NCBI GenBank assembly: GCA_946530965.1
Contig: CAMNAK010000002.1
Coordinates: 124,001-188,000 of the forward strand
DNA length: 64,000 nt
From: an uncultured Candidatus Saccharibacteria bacterium
GTDB taxonomy: Bacteria; Patescibacteriota; Saccharimonadia; Saccharimonadales; Saccharimonadaceae
Direction of reading: 5' to 3'
This document shows positions 1-8,489 of this stretch, piece by piece. The translations under genes and the position numbers were made by a program. The notes beneath the pieces are model-generated. The model worked only from the letters and a program-made list of their open reading frames with translations. It was not told the DNA's origin and did no database searches. The first letter of the stretch is position 1, and the number at the start of each line of letters is the position of its first letter.

Positions 1-2617
1 CTGGACCAAGTACCTTCATGCCCATGCGCTTACATTCAGTCATCTCAATCGTAAGACGTTCCGTCCAGCGCATATCTGAAGTCATCAAAGCTGCCATGTA
101 GGCATCTGGATAGTGAGTCTTTAGCCAAGCTGTCCAATAAGCCACCAAAGCATAGCAAGCCGCGTGAGATTTATTAAAACAGTAGTTAGCGAATTCTAGA
201 AGCTGATCCCAGAACGTATTCGCAATTTCCTCTGTTGCGCCACCAATCTTAACCGCACCCTCAATAAACTGCGGCTTAACCTTGTTCATAAGGTCGATTT
301 TCTTCTTACCCACAGCCTTACGCAAAGTATCTGCCTGACCACCGGTAAAGCCACACCATTCCTTCGACGCCTGCATGAACTGTTCCTGGTAAATCAAAAT
401 ACCATAGGTACTCTTCAACGAGTTCTCAAGACCAGGATGGAGATAAGTAATCGGCTCTTCGCCATGACGACGCTTAATGAAGCTCGGGATAAACTGCATC
501 GGGCCTGGGCGATAAAGCGCGTTCATAGCAATCAAATCCGCAAACTCAGTTGGCTTGAGCTCACGCAAATATTTCTTCATGCCACCAGATTCAAACTGGA
601 AGACACCTGTCGTATCGCCACGTTGGAATAATTTGTAAACTTCTGGGTCGTCGGTCTTCAAGTCATTCATCACAATGACTTGCTTATATACCTTCTTGAT
701 CATACGCAAAGCTTGCTGAATAACAGAAAGGTTAGATAGACCCAAAAAGTCCATCTTAAGAAGGCCGATTTCCTCTACTGTCGGGCCAGGATACTGCGTT
801 GTTAGCGGACCCTTGGCCGAAACTTCCATCGGCATATACTTCACAATATCGTCAGGCGCAATAACCACACCACAAGCGTGCACACCGTGGCCACGAATTG
901 TACCCTCTAGACGCATTGCAAGGTCAATCACTTCCTTACAGGTTGGATTATTTTCGTACTCGGTCTTAAGATCGCCTTCTTTAATAGCATCCTTTAGCTT
1001 TACGGCATGGCCCATAATTGGATCCGGTACAAGTTTTGCAATTCTATCCGCCTCGGCATAAGGCACATCAAGCACGCGCGCAACATCACGCACGGCGTTC
1101 TTGGACATCATCTTACCAAATGTAACAATATTGGCCACACGAGGTTTACCATACTTTTCCGTACAGTATTCAATAACCTCATCACGGCGCGTATCCTGAA
1201 TATCGGTATCAATATCCGGCATCGAGATACGATCAGGGTTCAAGAAACGCTCAAAGAGTAGATCATAATCTAGCGGATTCACCTCTGTAATATGAATTGC
1301 ATAAGCTAGCAAAGCACCTGCCGCCGAACCACGCCCTGGACCATAAATAATACCCTGGCGCTTACCCCAGTTAATAAAGTCCTGAACAATCAAGAAGTAA
1401 CCGTTGTAACCCATGTTATCTACAACGCTTAGCTCGTAATCGATACGCTCAATCACTTCTGGTGGAAGCTGTGGACGAATCTCCTCGACACTATGATTCA
1501 ACGCTTCTTCTGGCGTATAGATTTTGTAACGCTCGGCAAGACCGCGGAAAACCATATCATCAAGGTATTCCTTCTCCGTCTGACCAGTATCGATTGGAAA
1601 CTTTGGAATCAAAATACGCCCAAGCTCAAACTTCGCCGTACAGCGCTCAGCAATAATACGCGTATTAATCACAGCCTCTGGACAAGTTTTACCCCAACGA
1701 GAAATAACATCTTCTGGCGGAATAACATTAAGCTGAAAGTTAGACAAACTCATACGGTTCGTATCAGACAGCTTTGAACCCGTGCCAATACAAAGCAAAG
1801 CCTCGTGCGCCGGTTCGTCCTCTACCTTCAAATAGTGAGCATCGCAAGTAACAACTACCGGAATTTTATACTCTTTCGAAAACTCTAGTAGCTGCTGGTT
1901 TACCTTATTTTGTTCATCCCAATGCGTTGGCGAATCTGGGTGACCATGATCTTGAACCTCCAAGTAGAAACGATCCTGATAAACCGAGTGATACCACTCA
2001 ATCATCTTGCGCGCGCGATCCAAATCATCATAACGAATCGCATCAGAAATCTCACTACCAATACAGCCCGAGCAGCAAATCACGCCCTCAGCATACTTCT
2101 CCATGTCCTTATGGTCGGTACGCGGTTTGTAATACTTACCATCAATTTCAGCGTCAGTCATCAAACGGCTAAGGTTTTCGAAACCCTTGTCGTTCATTGC
2201 GAGCAAAGTAATATGGAAGCGCTTCTTGTCATAAGCTGGGTCACGATCTTCTTTATTGCGCGCCGCGACATAGGCCTCAAGGCCAAGAATAGATTTAATG
2301 CCAGCACCTTCACAGGTTTTGAAGAGCTCGACCAAACCGCACATTGTGCCGTGGTCGGTAACCGCAACAGCTTCCATGCCCTTTTCTTTTACGAAATCTA
2401 CAAGCTCGTCAATCTTGGTTAGACCATCAAGTAAAGAGTAATGAGTATGGTTATGCAAGTGAACATAATCTTTTGCCTGAAGCTGGTAATCTTTCGGAAG
2501 TTCGCCCGCCAAAAGACCAACCTTACCCTCAGCCACAAGTTTTTCAACTAATGTCTGTTCTTTTGCCACCTCATCACCAGCCGCCTCGTCCGCGGCTTTC
2601 TTAACCTCCTCTGCCAT
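1..2617 (-). CDS. dnaE: DNA polymerase III alpha subunit (partial)
   Basis: Replicative polymerase catalytic subunit. The gene starts at 2617 and runs off the left edge, so 872 residues are visible and the C-terminus is missing. I read the frame directly from the sequence. The PHP domain is near the N-terminus (HLHNHTHYSLLDG around residue 45, then TDHGTMCGL). The GPGRGSAAGA and PDIDTD motifs around residues 424-470 are typical of the bacterial C-family catalytic palm. A -10 (TGT then TAAAAT, 2629-2634) lies 11 nt before the ATG with no clear Shine-Dalgarno, so the mRNA is probably leaderless or nearly so. E. coli DnaE is about 1160 aa, so roughly a quarter is outside the window. Confidence 0.95.
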   Translation of the reverse strand, partial: MAEEVKKAADEAAGDEVAKEQTLVEKLVAEGKVGLLAGELPKDYQLQAKDYVHLHNHTHYSLLDGLTKIDELVDFVKEKGMEAVAVTDHGTMCGLVELFKTCEGAGIKSILGLEAYVAARNKEDRDPAYDKKRFHITLLAMNDKGFENLSRLMTDAEIDGKYYKPRTDHKDMEKYAEGVICCSGCIGSEISDAIRYDDLDRARKMIEWYHSVYQDRFYLEVQDHGHPDSPTHWDEQNKVNQQLLEFSKEYKIPVVVTCDAHYLKVEDEPAHEALLCIGTGSKLSDTNRMSLSNFQLNVIPPEDVISRWGKTCPEAVINTRIIAERCTAKFELGRILIPKFPIDTGQTEKEYLDDMVFRGLAERYKIYTPEEALNHSVEEIRPQLPPEVIERIDYELSVVDNMGYNGYFLIVQDFINWGKRQGIIYGPGRGSAAGALLAYAIHITEVNPLDYDLLFERFLNPDRISMPDIDTDIQDTRRDEVIEYCTEKYGKPRVANIVTFGKMMSKNAVRDVARVLDVPYAEADRIAKLVPDPIMGHAVKLKDAIKEGDLKTEYENNPTCKEVIDLAMRLEGTIRGHGVHACGVVIAPDDIVKYMPMEVSAKGPLTTQYPGPTVEEIGLLKMDFLGLSNLSVIQQALRMIKKVYKQVIVMNDLKTDDPEVYKLFQRGDTTGVFQFESGGMKKYLRELKPTEFADLIAMNALYRPGPMQFIPSFIKRRHGEEPITYLHPGLENSLKSTYGILIYQEQFMQASKEWCGFTGGQADTLRKAVGKKKIDLMNKVKPQFIEGAVKIGGATEEIANTFWDQLLEFANYCFNKSHAACYALVAYWTAWLKTHYPDAYMAALMTSDMRWTERLTIEMTECKRMGMKVLGP

Positions 2618-2710
2618 AACTATCTATTATTTTAACATGCAAAACTTGTAAACCACCCCTAAACTATCAAGCCTACTCTCTTTCTTTTTCGTTAGAAAAG
2701 TTTGTCGCTA

Positions 2711-2739
2711 TTGACATAAACAGTATTATATGCTAAAGT
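2711..2739 (+). promoter_or_regulatory. Strong sigma70-type promoter
   Basis: TTGACA, a 17 nt spacer ending in TGC, then TAAAGT. Predicted start near 2746. It would give the gene at 2993 a leader of about 247 nt. Confidence 0.7.
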
Positions 2740-2745
2740 ATAACC

Positions 2746-2992
2746 GTAAGCTTGAGTAAGCAATTATTCGAACTTACAGTAAGCGAATTATCCGGAGCAA
2801 AAGCAAAAGATAGTTCGCATTTTAAAATTCGAGTAGATTAAACCTCTCGCGTCTTCTATCCAGACGGCATAAGGTGACAGGAAAAATCGTGTCACGCTAT
2901 GCCGTTTGGAAGAACAAGCTCCGAACAGGCAAACCATCGGACATTGTCCGTTGGAATATAAAGCTGGCGAGCAAAAACGTGGAGGTATCCCT
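2746..2992 (+). other. Long structured 5' leader
   Basis: The 375 nt gap between dnaE and the gene at 2993 holds a promoter and this leader. A long hairpin spans 2854-2914: TTCT pairs with AGAA, TCCA with TGGA, ACGGCATA with TATGCCGT, and GTGACA with TGTCAC around a loop of about 10 nt. A weaker hairpin lies near 2768-2800 (ATTCG with CGAAT, CTTAC with GTAAG). A short one (CGGAC with GTCCG) lies near 2938-2950. GGAGG sits just before the ATG. I do not recognise it as a known riboswitch class. It could be a cis-regulatory leader or contain a processed RNA. Confidence 0.5.
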
Positions 2993-3607
2993 ATGTCAAC
3001 TATTATGATAAGAATCCAGGACGGAAGAATCTACAGCCTTAACTACAGCCACCCCTTCAAGCTCATCAATGATGGTAAGTTCTTCTCCATGAACGACTGG
3101 ACCGTAACTATCAAGGATAGCCACAACGGTCGTCCGGGCAGAATCGTCTGCCACGCAGAGCGTGAGTATTCGGATGGCCCCGCAATCTGCCACCGTGAGT
3201 TCAAACTCGCAGACGGCATTGTAGGTCTTGCAGGTGGCAACATCTGCGACCGTTACGCTTTCTTCCGTTCTAACGAGTTCCAGGACTTCCTCAACAAGCA
3301 CGGCATCACTGCCGTGAAGCATGAGGATCCGAATCAGAAGTTCTCTGGTTTTGTAAGCTGGAGCGGCCGCGGCGAAGCAACCATTACCGTAGAGAGTGAC
3401 GGCGAAGTCGACCATGACTTCGAATCGAACTGCTCCGAAGGTGTGGAGCTCGCAACTGGCTACTCTCACTACGCAGTAAGCGGCGCAACCTGGGCTATCG
3501 TCACCGTTAACAACTTCTACGGCGACAATCGCAACTATGCGAGGATCCTGTACAGTAATGTTAGAAACGTGACTACCCTCGATAGCGTCCTTCCGATTAC
3601 TAAGTAA
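2993..3607 (+). CDS. Hypothetical protein, 204 aa
   Basis: I do not recognise this family. The start at 2993 is chosen because GTGGAGG lies a few nt upstream; an in-frame ATG at 2906 falls inside the leader structure and lacks a ribosome site. The protein (starts MSTIMIRIQDGRIY) has no signal peptide or membrane segment and a balanced composition rich in Asn, Ser, Gly and Asp, with several Cys and His residues (C-H-A-E-R, C-H-R-E-F, CDRYAFFR), so a soluble beta-rich or metal-binding protein is possible. It stands alone with its own promoter, long leader and terminator. The reverse strand is also open here but is a shadow. Confidence 0.75.
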   Translation: MSTIMIRIQDGRIYSLNYSHPFKLINDGKFFSMNDWTVTIKDSHNGRPGRIVCHAEREYSDGPAICHREFKLADGIVGLAGGNICDRYAFFRSNEFQDFLNKHGITAVKHEDPNQKFSGFVSWSGRGEATITVESDGEVDHDFESNCSEGVELATGYSHYAVSGATWAIVTVNNFYGDNRNYARILYSNVRNVTTLDSVLPITK

Positions 3608-3632
3608 TCTACCTCGAATGCACATTGTTACT

Positions 3633-3664
3633 CCCCGGGCTACGGTCCGGGGATAACTTTTTCC
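3633..3664 (+). terminator. Rho-independent terminator
   Basis: CCCCGG stem with CCGGGG, followed by a T-rich tract; ends the transcript of the gene at 2993. Confidence 0.75.
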
Positions 3665-3666
3665 AA

Positions 3667-3698
3667 AAGTAAAAACCGCAAGTGCGGTCTTTTTTTTA
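3667..3698. terminator. Bidirectional terminator
   Basis: ACCGCA pairs with TGCGGT, with A- and T-tracts on both sides. It can end the minus-strand operon that finishes at 3696 and back up the plus-strand terminator. Confidence 0.7.
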
Positions 3699-4262
3699 TT
3701 TTGCAATTTTCAAATAGTAAAATCTTTCGACGTTTCCAAAGCGCCCAGCCACTTCATTGTCTTTCTTGCCAACTATCAAGAAACCCTTCTCTTTGAGCCA
3801 AGCTTCAAAATCCGCAATTACCTCACGACGCATCTTGTTGTTCTTGAGAACACCACGACGAAGCATATAGTCCGGAGCCTCAAATTGCGGCTTTAACATA
3901 ACTAAAAATTCAGTATTTTTCCCCGCAAGATTCTTCTTCGCATAAGCCAAAACTTTCTTCAAACTCACAAAGCTAACATCGGCCAAGATAACATCGATAT
4001 TCTCATCCGACACAAACTCAAAAATATCCTGCTTCTCATGAAGCTCGATTCTCGGGTCAAAACGAAGTGGCGCCTTCATCTGGTTTGTGCCCTTCTCTAC
4101 AGCAATAACCTTCTTAGCGCCCATCCTTAATGCAAACTCAGTAAAACCACCTGTGCTCGAACCAATATCTAGCACGACCTTCTCGCGCAAATCTGCACCA
4201 AACTCTTTGAAAGCGCCAGCAATCTTAAACTCGGCACGACCAACAACAGGCATGCTATCCAT
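3696..4262 (-). CDS. TlyA/FtsJ-like rRNA 2'-O-methyltransferase lacking the S4 domain
   Basis: 188 aa SAM-dependent methyltransferase of the TlyA (hemolysin A) family, which methylates riboses in rRNA. The SAM-binding motif VLDIGSSTGGFT is near residues 30-41, preceded by GRAEFKIAGAF with a candidate catalytic lysine. LADVSFVSL and MLKPQFEA supply the Asp and Lys of the K-D-K-E set. Full TlyA proteins are about 240-270 aa with an N-terminal S4 RNA-binding domain; here the protein begins just before the methyltransferase core. The start overlaps the upstream stop by one base (TAATG), so it is translationally coupled. It is the last gene of the 7361-3696 operon. Confidence 0.8.
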   Translation of the reverse strand: MDSMPVVGRAEFKIAGAFKEFGADLREKVVLDIGSSTGGFTEFALRMGAKKVIAVEKGTNQMKAPLRFDPRIELHEKQDIFEFVSDENIDVILADVSFVSLKKVLAYAKKNLAGKNTEFLVMLKPQFEAPDYMLRRGVLKNNKMRREVIADFEAWLKEKGFLIVGKKDNEVAGRFGNVERFYYLKIAK

Positions 4263-5182
4263 TATTTAGTCCTCGTAACCACAAGAAGCGGCTTATTAGA
4301 TTTCGCGATTTCAATCTTCTTTACGTCTTCAAGCTCGGCATATTCACCCTCAGCCTGAACCGTTACCCTGCTAGGCGTACCAAACCTAAGGACATCTAGC
4401 TCACTAGTGTCACCAGGAATCCTCTTAAAAATACTCTTTAACATAAAGGAAACCATCGGCCAAAAACGAGTTAGCTCGCCAGTAGCACTCAAAAATTCCT
4501 TCTTCTTTGTGAAGAAGCGGTCACCCTTCATAATCTTGGCGACAGTCAAACTATTCACTGCCATATAATCTGAAGCGCCTGTCTTGTCTACAAAATCCCC
4601 AGAGGCATCACCAAGCAAAAAGCTTGGCAAAAAGCTGCGCTTGTGTTGCTTTAGCCACCACTTTGCCAGCGTAAACAAACTAAAGATCAACTTCCTACCA
4701 CCTTTACGAAGCGTCTTTCTAGTCTTTGGATCATCAAAAACCGCGCAAGCCTCGGCAAACATACCAATAGTAAAATAGCACATACCATAGCGCCAATGCT
4801 TACCATTTACAACACATTCAAGGGGCCAAACTTCGTGCGTCTTCGCCTCAATGATTTCATCAAAGCTCATGTTACCTAGACTTCTAGCAAGGTCGTTAAA
4901 GTTGCCAAAACCCTGAACGCCCAACCTGACATTTTTAGCTTTAGATAGCATAATACCGTTGATTGCTACCGTTGCGGTACCATCGCCACCAGCCGCAACT
5001 ACAAGATCGTTATCGAATAGAATCTTTGCAAGTCTATCCGCGTTAATATCCACAATCGCATCAGCAACCTCAAACTTTGCAAGAACATAGCCACCAAGAT
5101 GACGAGCCGGTTCAATTACCTTCTCTTCTACCTCTTTAGCATGAGAACTGCGAGGATTGTAAACAATGACGATTCTTTGCAT
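4262..5182 (-). CDS. Diacylglycerol kinase-like lipid kinase
   Basis: 306 aa protein of the DAGK catalytic family (NAD-kinase fold). VYNPRSSHA at the N-terminus, GGDGTA at residues 65-70 and GFGNFNDLARSLG near residue 100 match the nucleotide-binding motifs of DgkB/YegS-type kinases. Members phosphorylate diacylglycerol or related lipids at the inner membrane face, feeding phospholipid or lipoteichoic-acid turnover; the exact substrate cannot be read from sequence. A hydrophobic and basic stretch (IFSLFTLAKWWLK) may aid membrane binding. It overlaps the downstream methyltransferase by one base and follows the 5189-5935 gene after 6 nt. Confidence 0.8.
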   Translation of the reverse strand: MQRIVIVYNPRSSHAKEVEEKVIEPARHLGGYVLAKFEVADAIVDINADRLAKILFDNDLVVAAGGDGTATVAINGIMLSKAKNVRLGVQGFGNFNDLARSLGNMSFDEIIEAKTHEVWPLECVVNGKHWRYGMCYFTIGMFAEACAVFDDPKTRKTLRKGGRKLIFSLFTLAKWWLKQHKRSFLPSFLLGDASGDFVDKTGASDYMAVNSLTVAKIMKGDRFFTKKKEFLSATGELTRFWPMVSFMLKSIFKRIPGDTSELDVLRFGTPSRVTVQAEGEYAELEDVKKIEIAKSNKPLLVVTRTK

Positions 5183-5188
5183 TAAAAA

Positions 5189-5935
5189 CTATTCTTTTAC
5201 TAGATTATTCAGCTCTTCTATCTTATCATAAAAACCACTGATTTCACCCCTGTCGATACCGAATACTTCTTTTAGTCCAACACCAGCACCATCAGAAACC
5301 TCAAAGCTATTCAAAATATCCTCGATTTCCGTATAGTCTTTTACGAAATCAATCGTATTTCCACCTGCAGAATACTTTTCTTTAAAGCTAGAAACCTTAC
5401 CTCGAAGATCGGACATCTTCGTGCCGAGATTTTTAATATATTCGCAAGAAGATTCACTAAGCTTTTTCAAAGTTTCATCAGATATACCATCCTCACTTCT
5501 CGCCTCATCGTAAAGTTTTTTAAGAATCTCGGAATTTTCGCCAATCATCTGAATCTTTGCAAACATCTTATCTGCTTCTTCGAACTTTGCCTTCTTTTCA
5601 TCAGAATCAAGCACCTTTGATCCACGAATCGCATCCATATTCTGTTTTACACTCGAAATCGAAGAGTTAAGCTGTTCTAGTTTGCCAGTATCCAAATCAT
5701 TTATATCACTAGGCGCATAATCTACAACACTTAGAACGCTTTCTTTTGTTTCCGAGATTCTAGAAAACCATTCAAAAGATTCTTCTTTCCCCTTGTTTCT
5801 TGTGGCAAAAAATAGGACGCCAAAAACTGCAAAAACCGTTACCAAGAAAAGACCAATTAGAAAGAGAATCTTTCCACTCTTTGTCGTCTTCTTGCGTTGC
5901 AACATTTTGTTGTTTTTCTCAAAATCTTCTTCCAT
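5189..5935 (-). CDS. Hypothetical single-pass membrane protein
   Basis: 248 aa with the start at 5935 (MEEDFEKNNKML), chosen because AGGA lies 6 nt upstream and the start clears the previous stop; an in-frame start at 5962 would overlap by 19 nt. Residues 1-20 are charged, one transmembrane helix follows (about 21-45, ILFLIGLFLVTVFAVFG), then about 200 residues of helical, Lys/Glu/Ser-rich sequence likely to be an extracytoplasmic coiled coil. No family is recognised. It lies in an operon with a secreted-looking protease and another single-pass protein, which suggests an envelope role (inference). Confidence 0.7.
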   Translation of the reverse strand: MEEDFEKNNKMLQRKKTTKSGKILFLIGLFLVTVFAVFGVLFFATRNKGKEESFEWFSRISETKESVLSVVDYAPSDINDLDTGKLEQLNSSISSVKQNMDAIRGSKVLDSDEKKAKFEEADKMFAKIQMIGENSEILKKLYDEARSEDGISDETLKKLSESSCEYIKNLGTKMSDLRGKVSSFKEKYSAGGNTIDFVKDYTEIEDILNSFEVSDGAGVGLKEVFGIDRGEISGFYDKIEELNNLVKE

Positions 5936-5943
5936 AGTAAATC

Positions 5944-6531
5944 CTAAATCGTGCTCGTCCAAAGTTCACTTTCAGTTGGCCATGAATTCGCCTTGCAACC
6001 ACGAAGATCAATCGACTGCTGCATCATAATCGGCGCCCAGTTTTCGTAATCCGTACAAGTCGTAATATGATCATGCCCAAGCCAGTGACCAGTCTCGTGA
6101 TTTACGACCATCCTGCGATAATTCAAAAGACTTTCGCCTGCTTGCTGATAAGAATCAGTCGCGCCCATCCACCTATCATCATTGATAATCACATAAGGTC
6201 TGACCGTGCAGCTCCATTCAGTTGAACAACCAGATGGCGAAAAAGCCTCAACTTCTTCAGGCGAAGCCAGCACAACATGAAGCTGTCCGCCACTCTCAAC
6301 ATATTCAAACTTTACGCCAGCCCTAATCCAGCCACGTGGGTCGTTGTAAATATCTTCAACTACAGCCTTGAATTCATCCAAGTCGCCATTAACAGTTCCA
6401 CGGCTCGAAACATCCCAAGTCACAACCTTATAATCGCTAATATTGTAAGCATTACGAGCAATCTCAGAAACATCATTCTGAGCTTTGAGTAGCTCTGCAG
6501 ACATAGCCAAAGTTAAAATACCGCTAAACAT
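5944..6531 (-). CDS. Metzincin-like zinc metalloprotease, DUF3152-like
   Basis: 195 aa. HETGHWLGHDH at residues 145-155 is a complete HExxHxxGxxH metzincin zinc site, and PIMM at 167-170 supplies the Met-turn. The arrangement resembles DUF3152 proteins of Gram-positive bacteria. Four cysteines (102, 108, 159, 179) suggest disulfides and an extracytoplasmic location, and the N-terminus (MFSGILTLAMSAELL) is mildly hydrophobic but not a classic signal peptide. The start overlaps the upstream stop (TAATG), so it is coupled to the membrane protein at 6531-7361. Substrate unknown; wall or surface protein processing is a reasonable guess. Confidence 0.7.
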   Translation of the reverse strand: MFSGILTLAMSAELLKAQNDVSEIARNAYNISDYKVVTWDVSSRGTVNGDLDEFKAVVEDIYNDPRGWIRAGVKFEYVESGGQLHVVLASPEEVEAFSPSGCSTEWSCTVRPYVIINDDRWMGATDSYQQAGESLLNYRRMVVNHETGHWLGHDHITTCTDYENWAPIMMQQSIDLRGCKANSWPTESELWTSTI

Positions 6532-7361
6532 TAATCCTCACAACCAATGGCCTTATCAACGACATTTTGTTCGAACTGAGTATAGTCACTGCACGGACGT
6601 GTAGCCGTATCGTTATAGCTAAGCATCTTCCATTTACCATCTTTTGCCACATAAGCCACAACATGGTCAGTGCCACTATAGAAACTAAACACTTTGTAAG
6701 AGCCTACACGCTTAATAAAAGTACCCTCGTGAGAAAAATCTATTGAAGAAATCTCATAGCTGCCTTTGAGCGCTTCTTTTAATCCAAGAATCTCAGTTTG
6801 AGACAAAACAACATCCTCGCCCTTAACAGCACTTAATGCATCCGCCTGACTAGATACGCCCAAAACGCTGTAAAGACTATCTAGCTTTGCAGAGTAAGAA
6901 CCAGATTTTTCAGAGAGATCACTTCTATCTTTTTCTACAGAACTATACATATAGAAAAGATAACCAGCACCAGCAGTCGCAATCAAGAATAAAATCACCA
7001 TAACGACAGCAAAGGTGCGCCAAGTTCCATTTACAACTTTTTGGCCACTAATAATACCATTCGCATTAATTACATTTAAAGTCTCGCCATCCGTGCTCTC
7101 GCTCCGCTTCTTAGCGGCGATCGTGTCCTTAAATTCGATTGGCTTAATGTTCGGATTATTCACGCTCGCAGCTTTAAGCACGGCATCCATTGCCGCCGCA
7201 TTATCTACAGGCTCGGTTGTTTTCTCTGCCCCAGGTGCAGCTTCCGTCGCTGGCGTTTCTAGCTGAACCTTTTCAGACTCTTCTGCGCCTGCACCAAAAG
7301 TCCGAGGCTTGTCATATAAACCACCAAAAGCCGCAGCTTCACCCTGAACTTTATCATCCAT
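6531..7361 (-). CDS. Hypothetical single-pass membrane protein
   Basis: 276 aa. Residues 1-115 are an acidic, Ala/Glu/Thr-rich, probably disordered cytoplasmic part. A transmembrane helix is at about 116-139 (VVMVILFLIATAGAGYLF). The C-terminal 135 residues form a small extracytoplasmic domain with a coiled-coil start and one Cys pair (ARPCSDY, AIGCED). No family is recognised. It is the first gene of the five-gene minus operon: GAGGAG precedes the ATG, and an extended -10 (TGC then TAAAAT, about 7396-7401) lies just upstream, next to the tRNA repeat array. Confidence 0.7.
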   Translation of the reverse strand: MDDKVQGEAAAFGGLYDKPRTFGAGAEESEKVQLETPATEAAPGAEKTTEPVDNAAAMDAVLKAASVNNPNIKPIEFKDTIAAKKRSESTDGETLNVINANGIISGQKVVNGTWRTFAVVMVILFLIATAGAGYLFYMYSSVEKDRSDLSEKSGSYSAKLDSLYSVLGVSSQADALSAVKGEDVVLSQTEILGLKEALKGSYEISSIDFSHEGTFIKRVGSYKVFSFYSGTDHVVAYVAKDGKWKMLSYNDTATRPCSDYTQFEQNVVDKAIGCED

Positions 7362-7412
7362 TTTTGTCTCTCCTCACCAGAAAATTCTTACTATAATTTT
7401 AGCATAAACACA

Positions 7413-7820
7413 ATCATGATGGCGACATAAACAAAACGCCGTCGTCTCGCTTCGCTCAACCGGGTTTTGGACGAACCCGCTGGTCTTCTCACCGCATACT
7501 CTCCACCAGCAACAAAAAAGACCCTTCGGGCCATTTTTCATTACTGCGGAGAGATGGGGATATAAACAAAACGCCGTCGTCTCGCTTCGCTCAACCGGGT
7601 TTTGGACGAACCCACTGGTCTTCTCACCACATACTCTCCACCAGCAACAAAAAAGACCCTTCGGGTCATTTTTCATTACTGGCGGAGAGATGGGGATATA
7701 AACAAAACGCCGTCGTCTCGCTTCGCTCGACCGGGTTTTGGACGAACCCACTGGTCTTCTCACCACATACTCTCCACCAGCAACAAAAAAGACCCTTCGG
7801 GTCATTTTTCATTACTGGCG
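7413..7820 (-). repeat. Three tandem 136-bp repeats downstream of tRNA-Ser(GGA)
   Basis: Units are at about 7413-7548, 7549-7684 and 7685-7820, nearly identical (the leftmost is degenerate at its far end). Read on the minus strand, each unit follows a copy of the last ~18 nt of the tRNA (ATCCCCATCTCTCCGCCA), then a terminator (GACCCGAAGGGTC plus T-run), then GGAGAG, then GGTTCG, then a strong hairpin (CAAAAC...GTTTTG with CCG/CGG and GTCG/CGAC inside), then the next tRNA 3' fragment. The hairpin core is also present in the array at 26855-27090. ORFs through this block are repeat artefacts. Confidence 0.85.
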
Positions 7821-7905
7821 GAGAGATGGGGATTCGAACCCCAGATACGGTTGCCCGCATACACGCTTTCCAAGCGTGCTCCTTCAACCACTCGGACACC
7901 TCTCC
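7816..7905 (-). tRNA. tRNA-Ser(GGA)
   Basis: 90 nt including an encoded CCA. Acceptor GGAGAGG...CTCTCC, long variable arm, T-arm GGGGTTCGAATCCCC. The anticodon loop TTGGAAA gives GGA, reading UCC/UCU. An extended -10 (TGT then TATAAT, 7916-7921) lies just upstream. The 3' end is the anchor of the repeat array. Confidence 0.95.
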
Positions 7906-7971
7906 AGTTCCCACGATTATAACACAATCTTTGCTCCTAATAAAGCCCGTCCATCAACACCTTGCATCAGA

Positions 7972-8000
7972 TTGACTAAACCATCGTTTGATATTATAAT
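7972..8000 (+). promoter_or_regulatory. Near-consensus promoter
   Basis: TTGACT, 17 nt spacer, TATAAT; predicted start about 8007, followed by a strong Shine-Dalgarno and the gene at 8049. Confidence 0.8.
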
Positions 8001-8048
8001 TATAACCATTCTAATGGCTGCCGCCCAATAAGGAGGGGATATTAATCA

Positions 8049-8369
8049 TGAGCAGCATTCCAAAAGCGTTCCTTTTCAAAAAGCAAGGAGTACCCTCGCA
8101 AGAAGACGTCATTTTCGCCAGCATCATCCTGCAGCTTGATAGCGTTACAAAATTCCTTACACCAAGACGCGCATCAAGCACGATCGAACAGACAATGACG
8201 GCAATCAATGATTCTTGCCTCGTCGTCTACAAAGACGACGAAAAGCAAATCGTGTACTGCTTTGATAATGAAAACCTGGATAGACTCAGAAAGTTCCTCG
8301 AAGAACACGACAAAAACGCTACTCTTGTCGATGCAACCGAAGAATTTATCAGTGCCTACAAAGGCTAAT
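8049..8369 (+). CDS. Hypothetical protein, 106 aa
   Basis: Small soluble protein (starts MSSIPKAFLFKKQG) with no membrane segment; mixed alpha/beta composition and a Glu/Asp/Lys-rich C-terminus. No family recognised. Support for being real is strong: a near-perfect promoter (7972-8000), GGAGG about 10 nt before the ATG, and a clean terminator directly after the stop. It is monocistronic. The same architecture (own promoter, strong ribosome site, own terminator) is seen at 2993, 23649 and 30726. End coordinate is within a base or so. Confidence 0.75.
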
Positions 8370-8380
8370 ATTTTCACCCC

Positions 8381-8407
8381 GCCCGCATAAAAATGCGGGC
8401 ATTTTTT
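8381..8407 (+). terminator. Rho-independent terminator
   Basis: GCCCGCAT with ATGCGGGC, AAAA loop, followed by six T. Confidence 0.85.
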
Positions 8408-8489
8408 CGCCCGAAACACCGCCAAAAATGCTCGGTAGAGTGTATAATTAAAACTAGTTTAATATCAACTAAATACGAACAAGCGAGCA

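Noticed and set aside
2996..3706. 236-codon open frame on the minus strand opposite the gene at 2993
   Set aside because: Exact antisense of a gene with promoter, leader, ribosome site and terminator; no start signals of its own.
7374..7922. Several overlapping ORFs across the tRNA-Ser repeat array
   Set aside because: Created by a 136-bp repeat that keeps the frame open for short stretches; they run through tRNA sequence and terminators.
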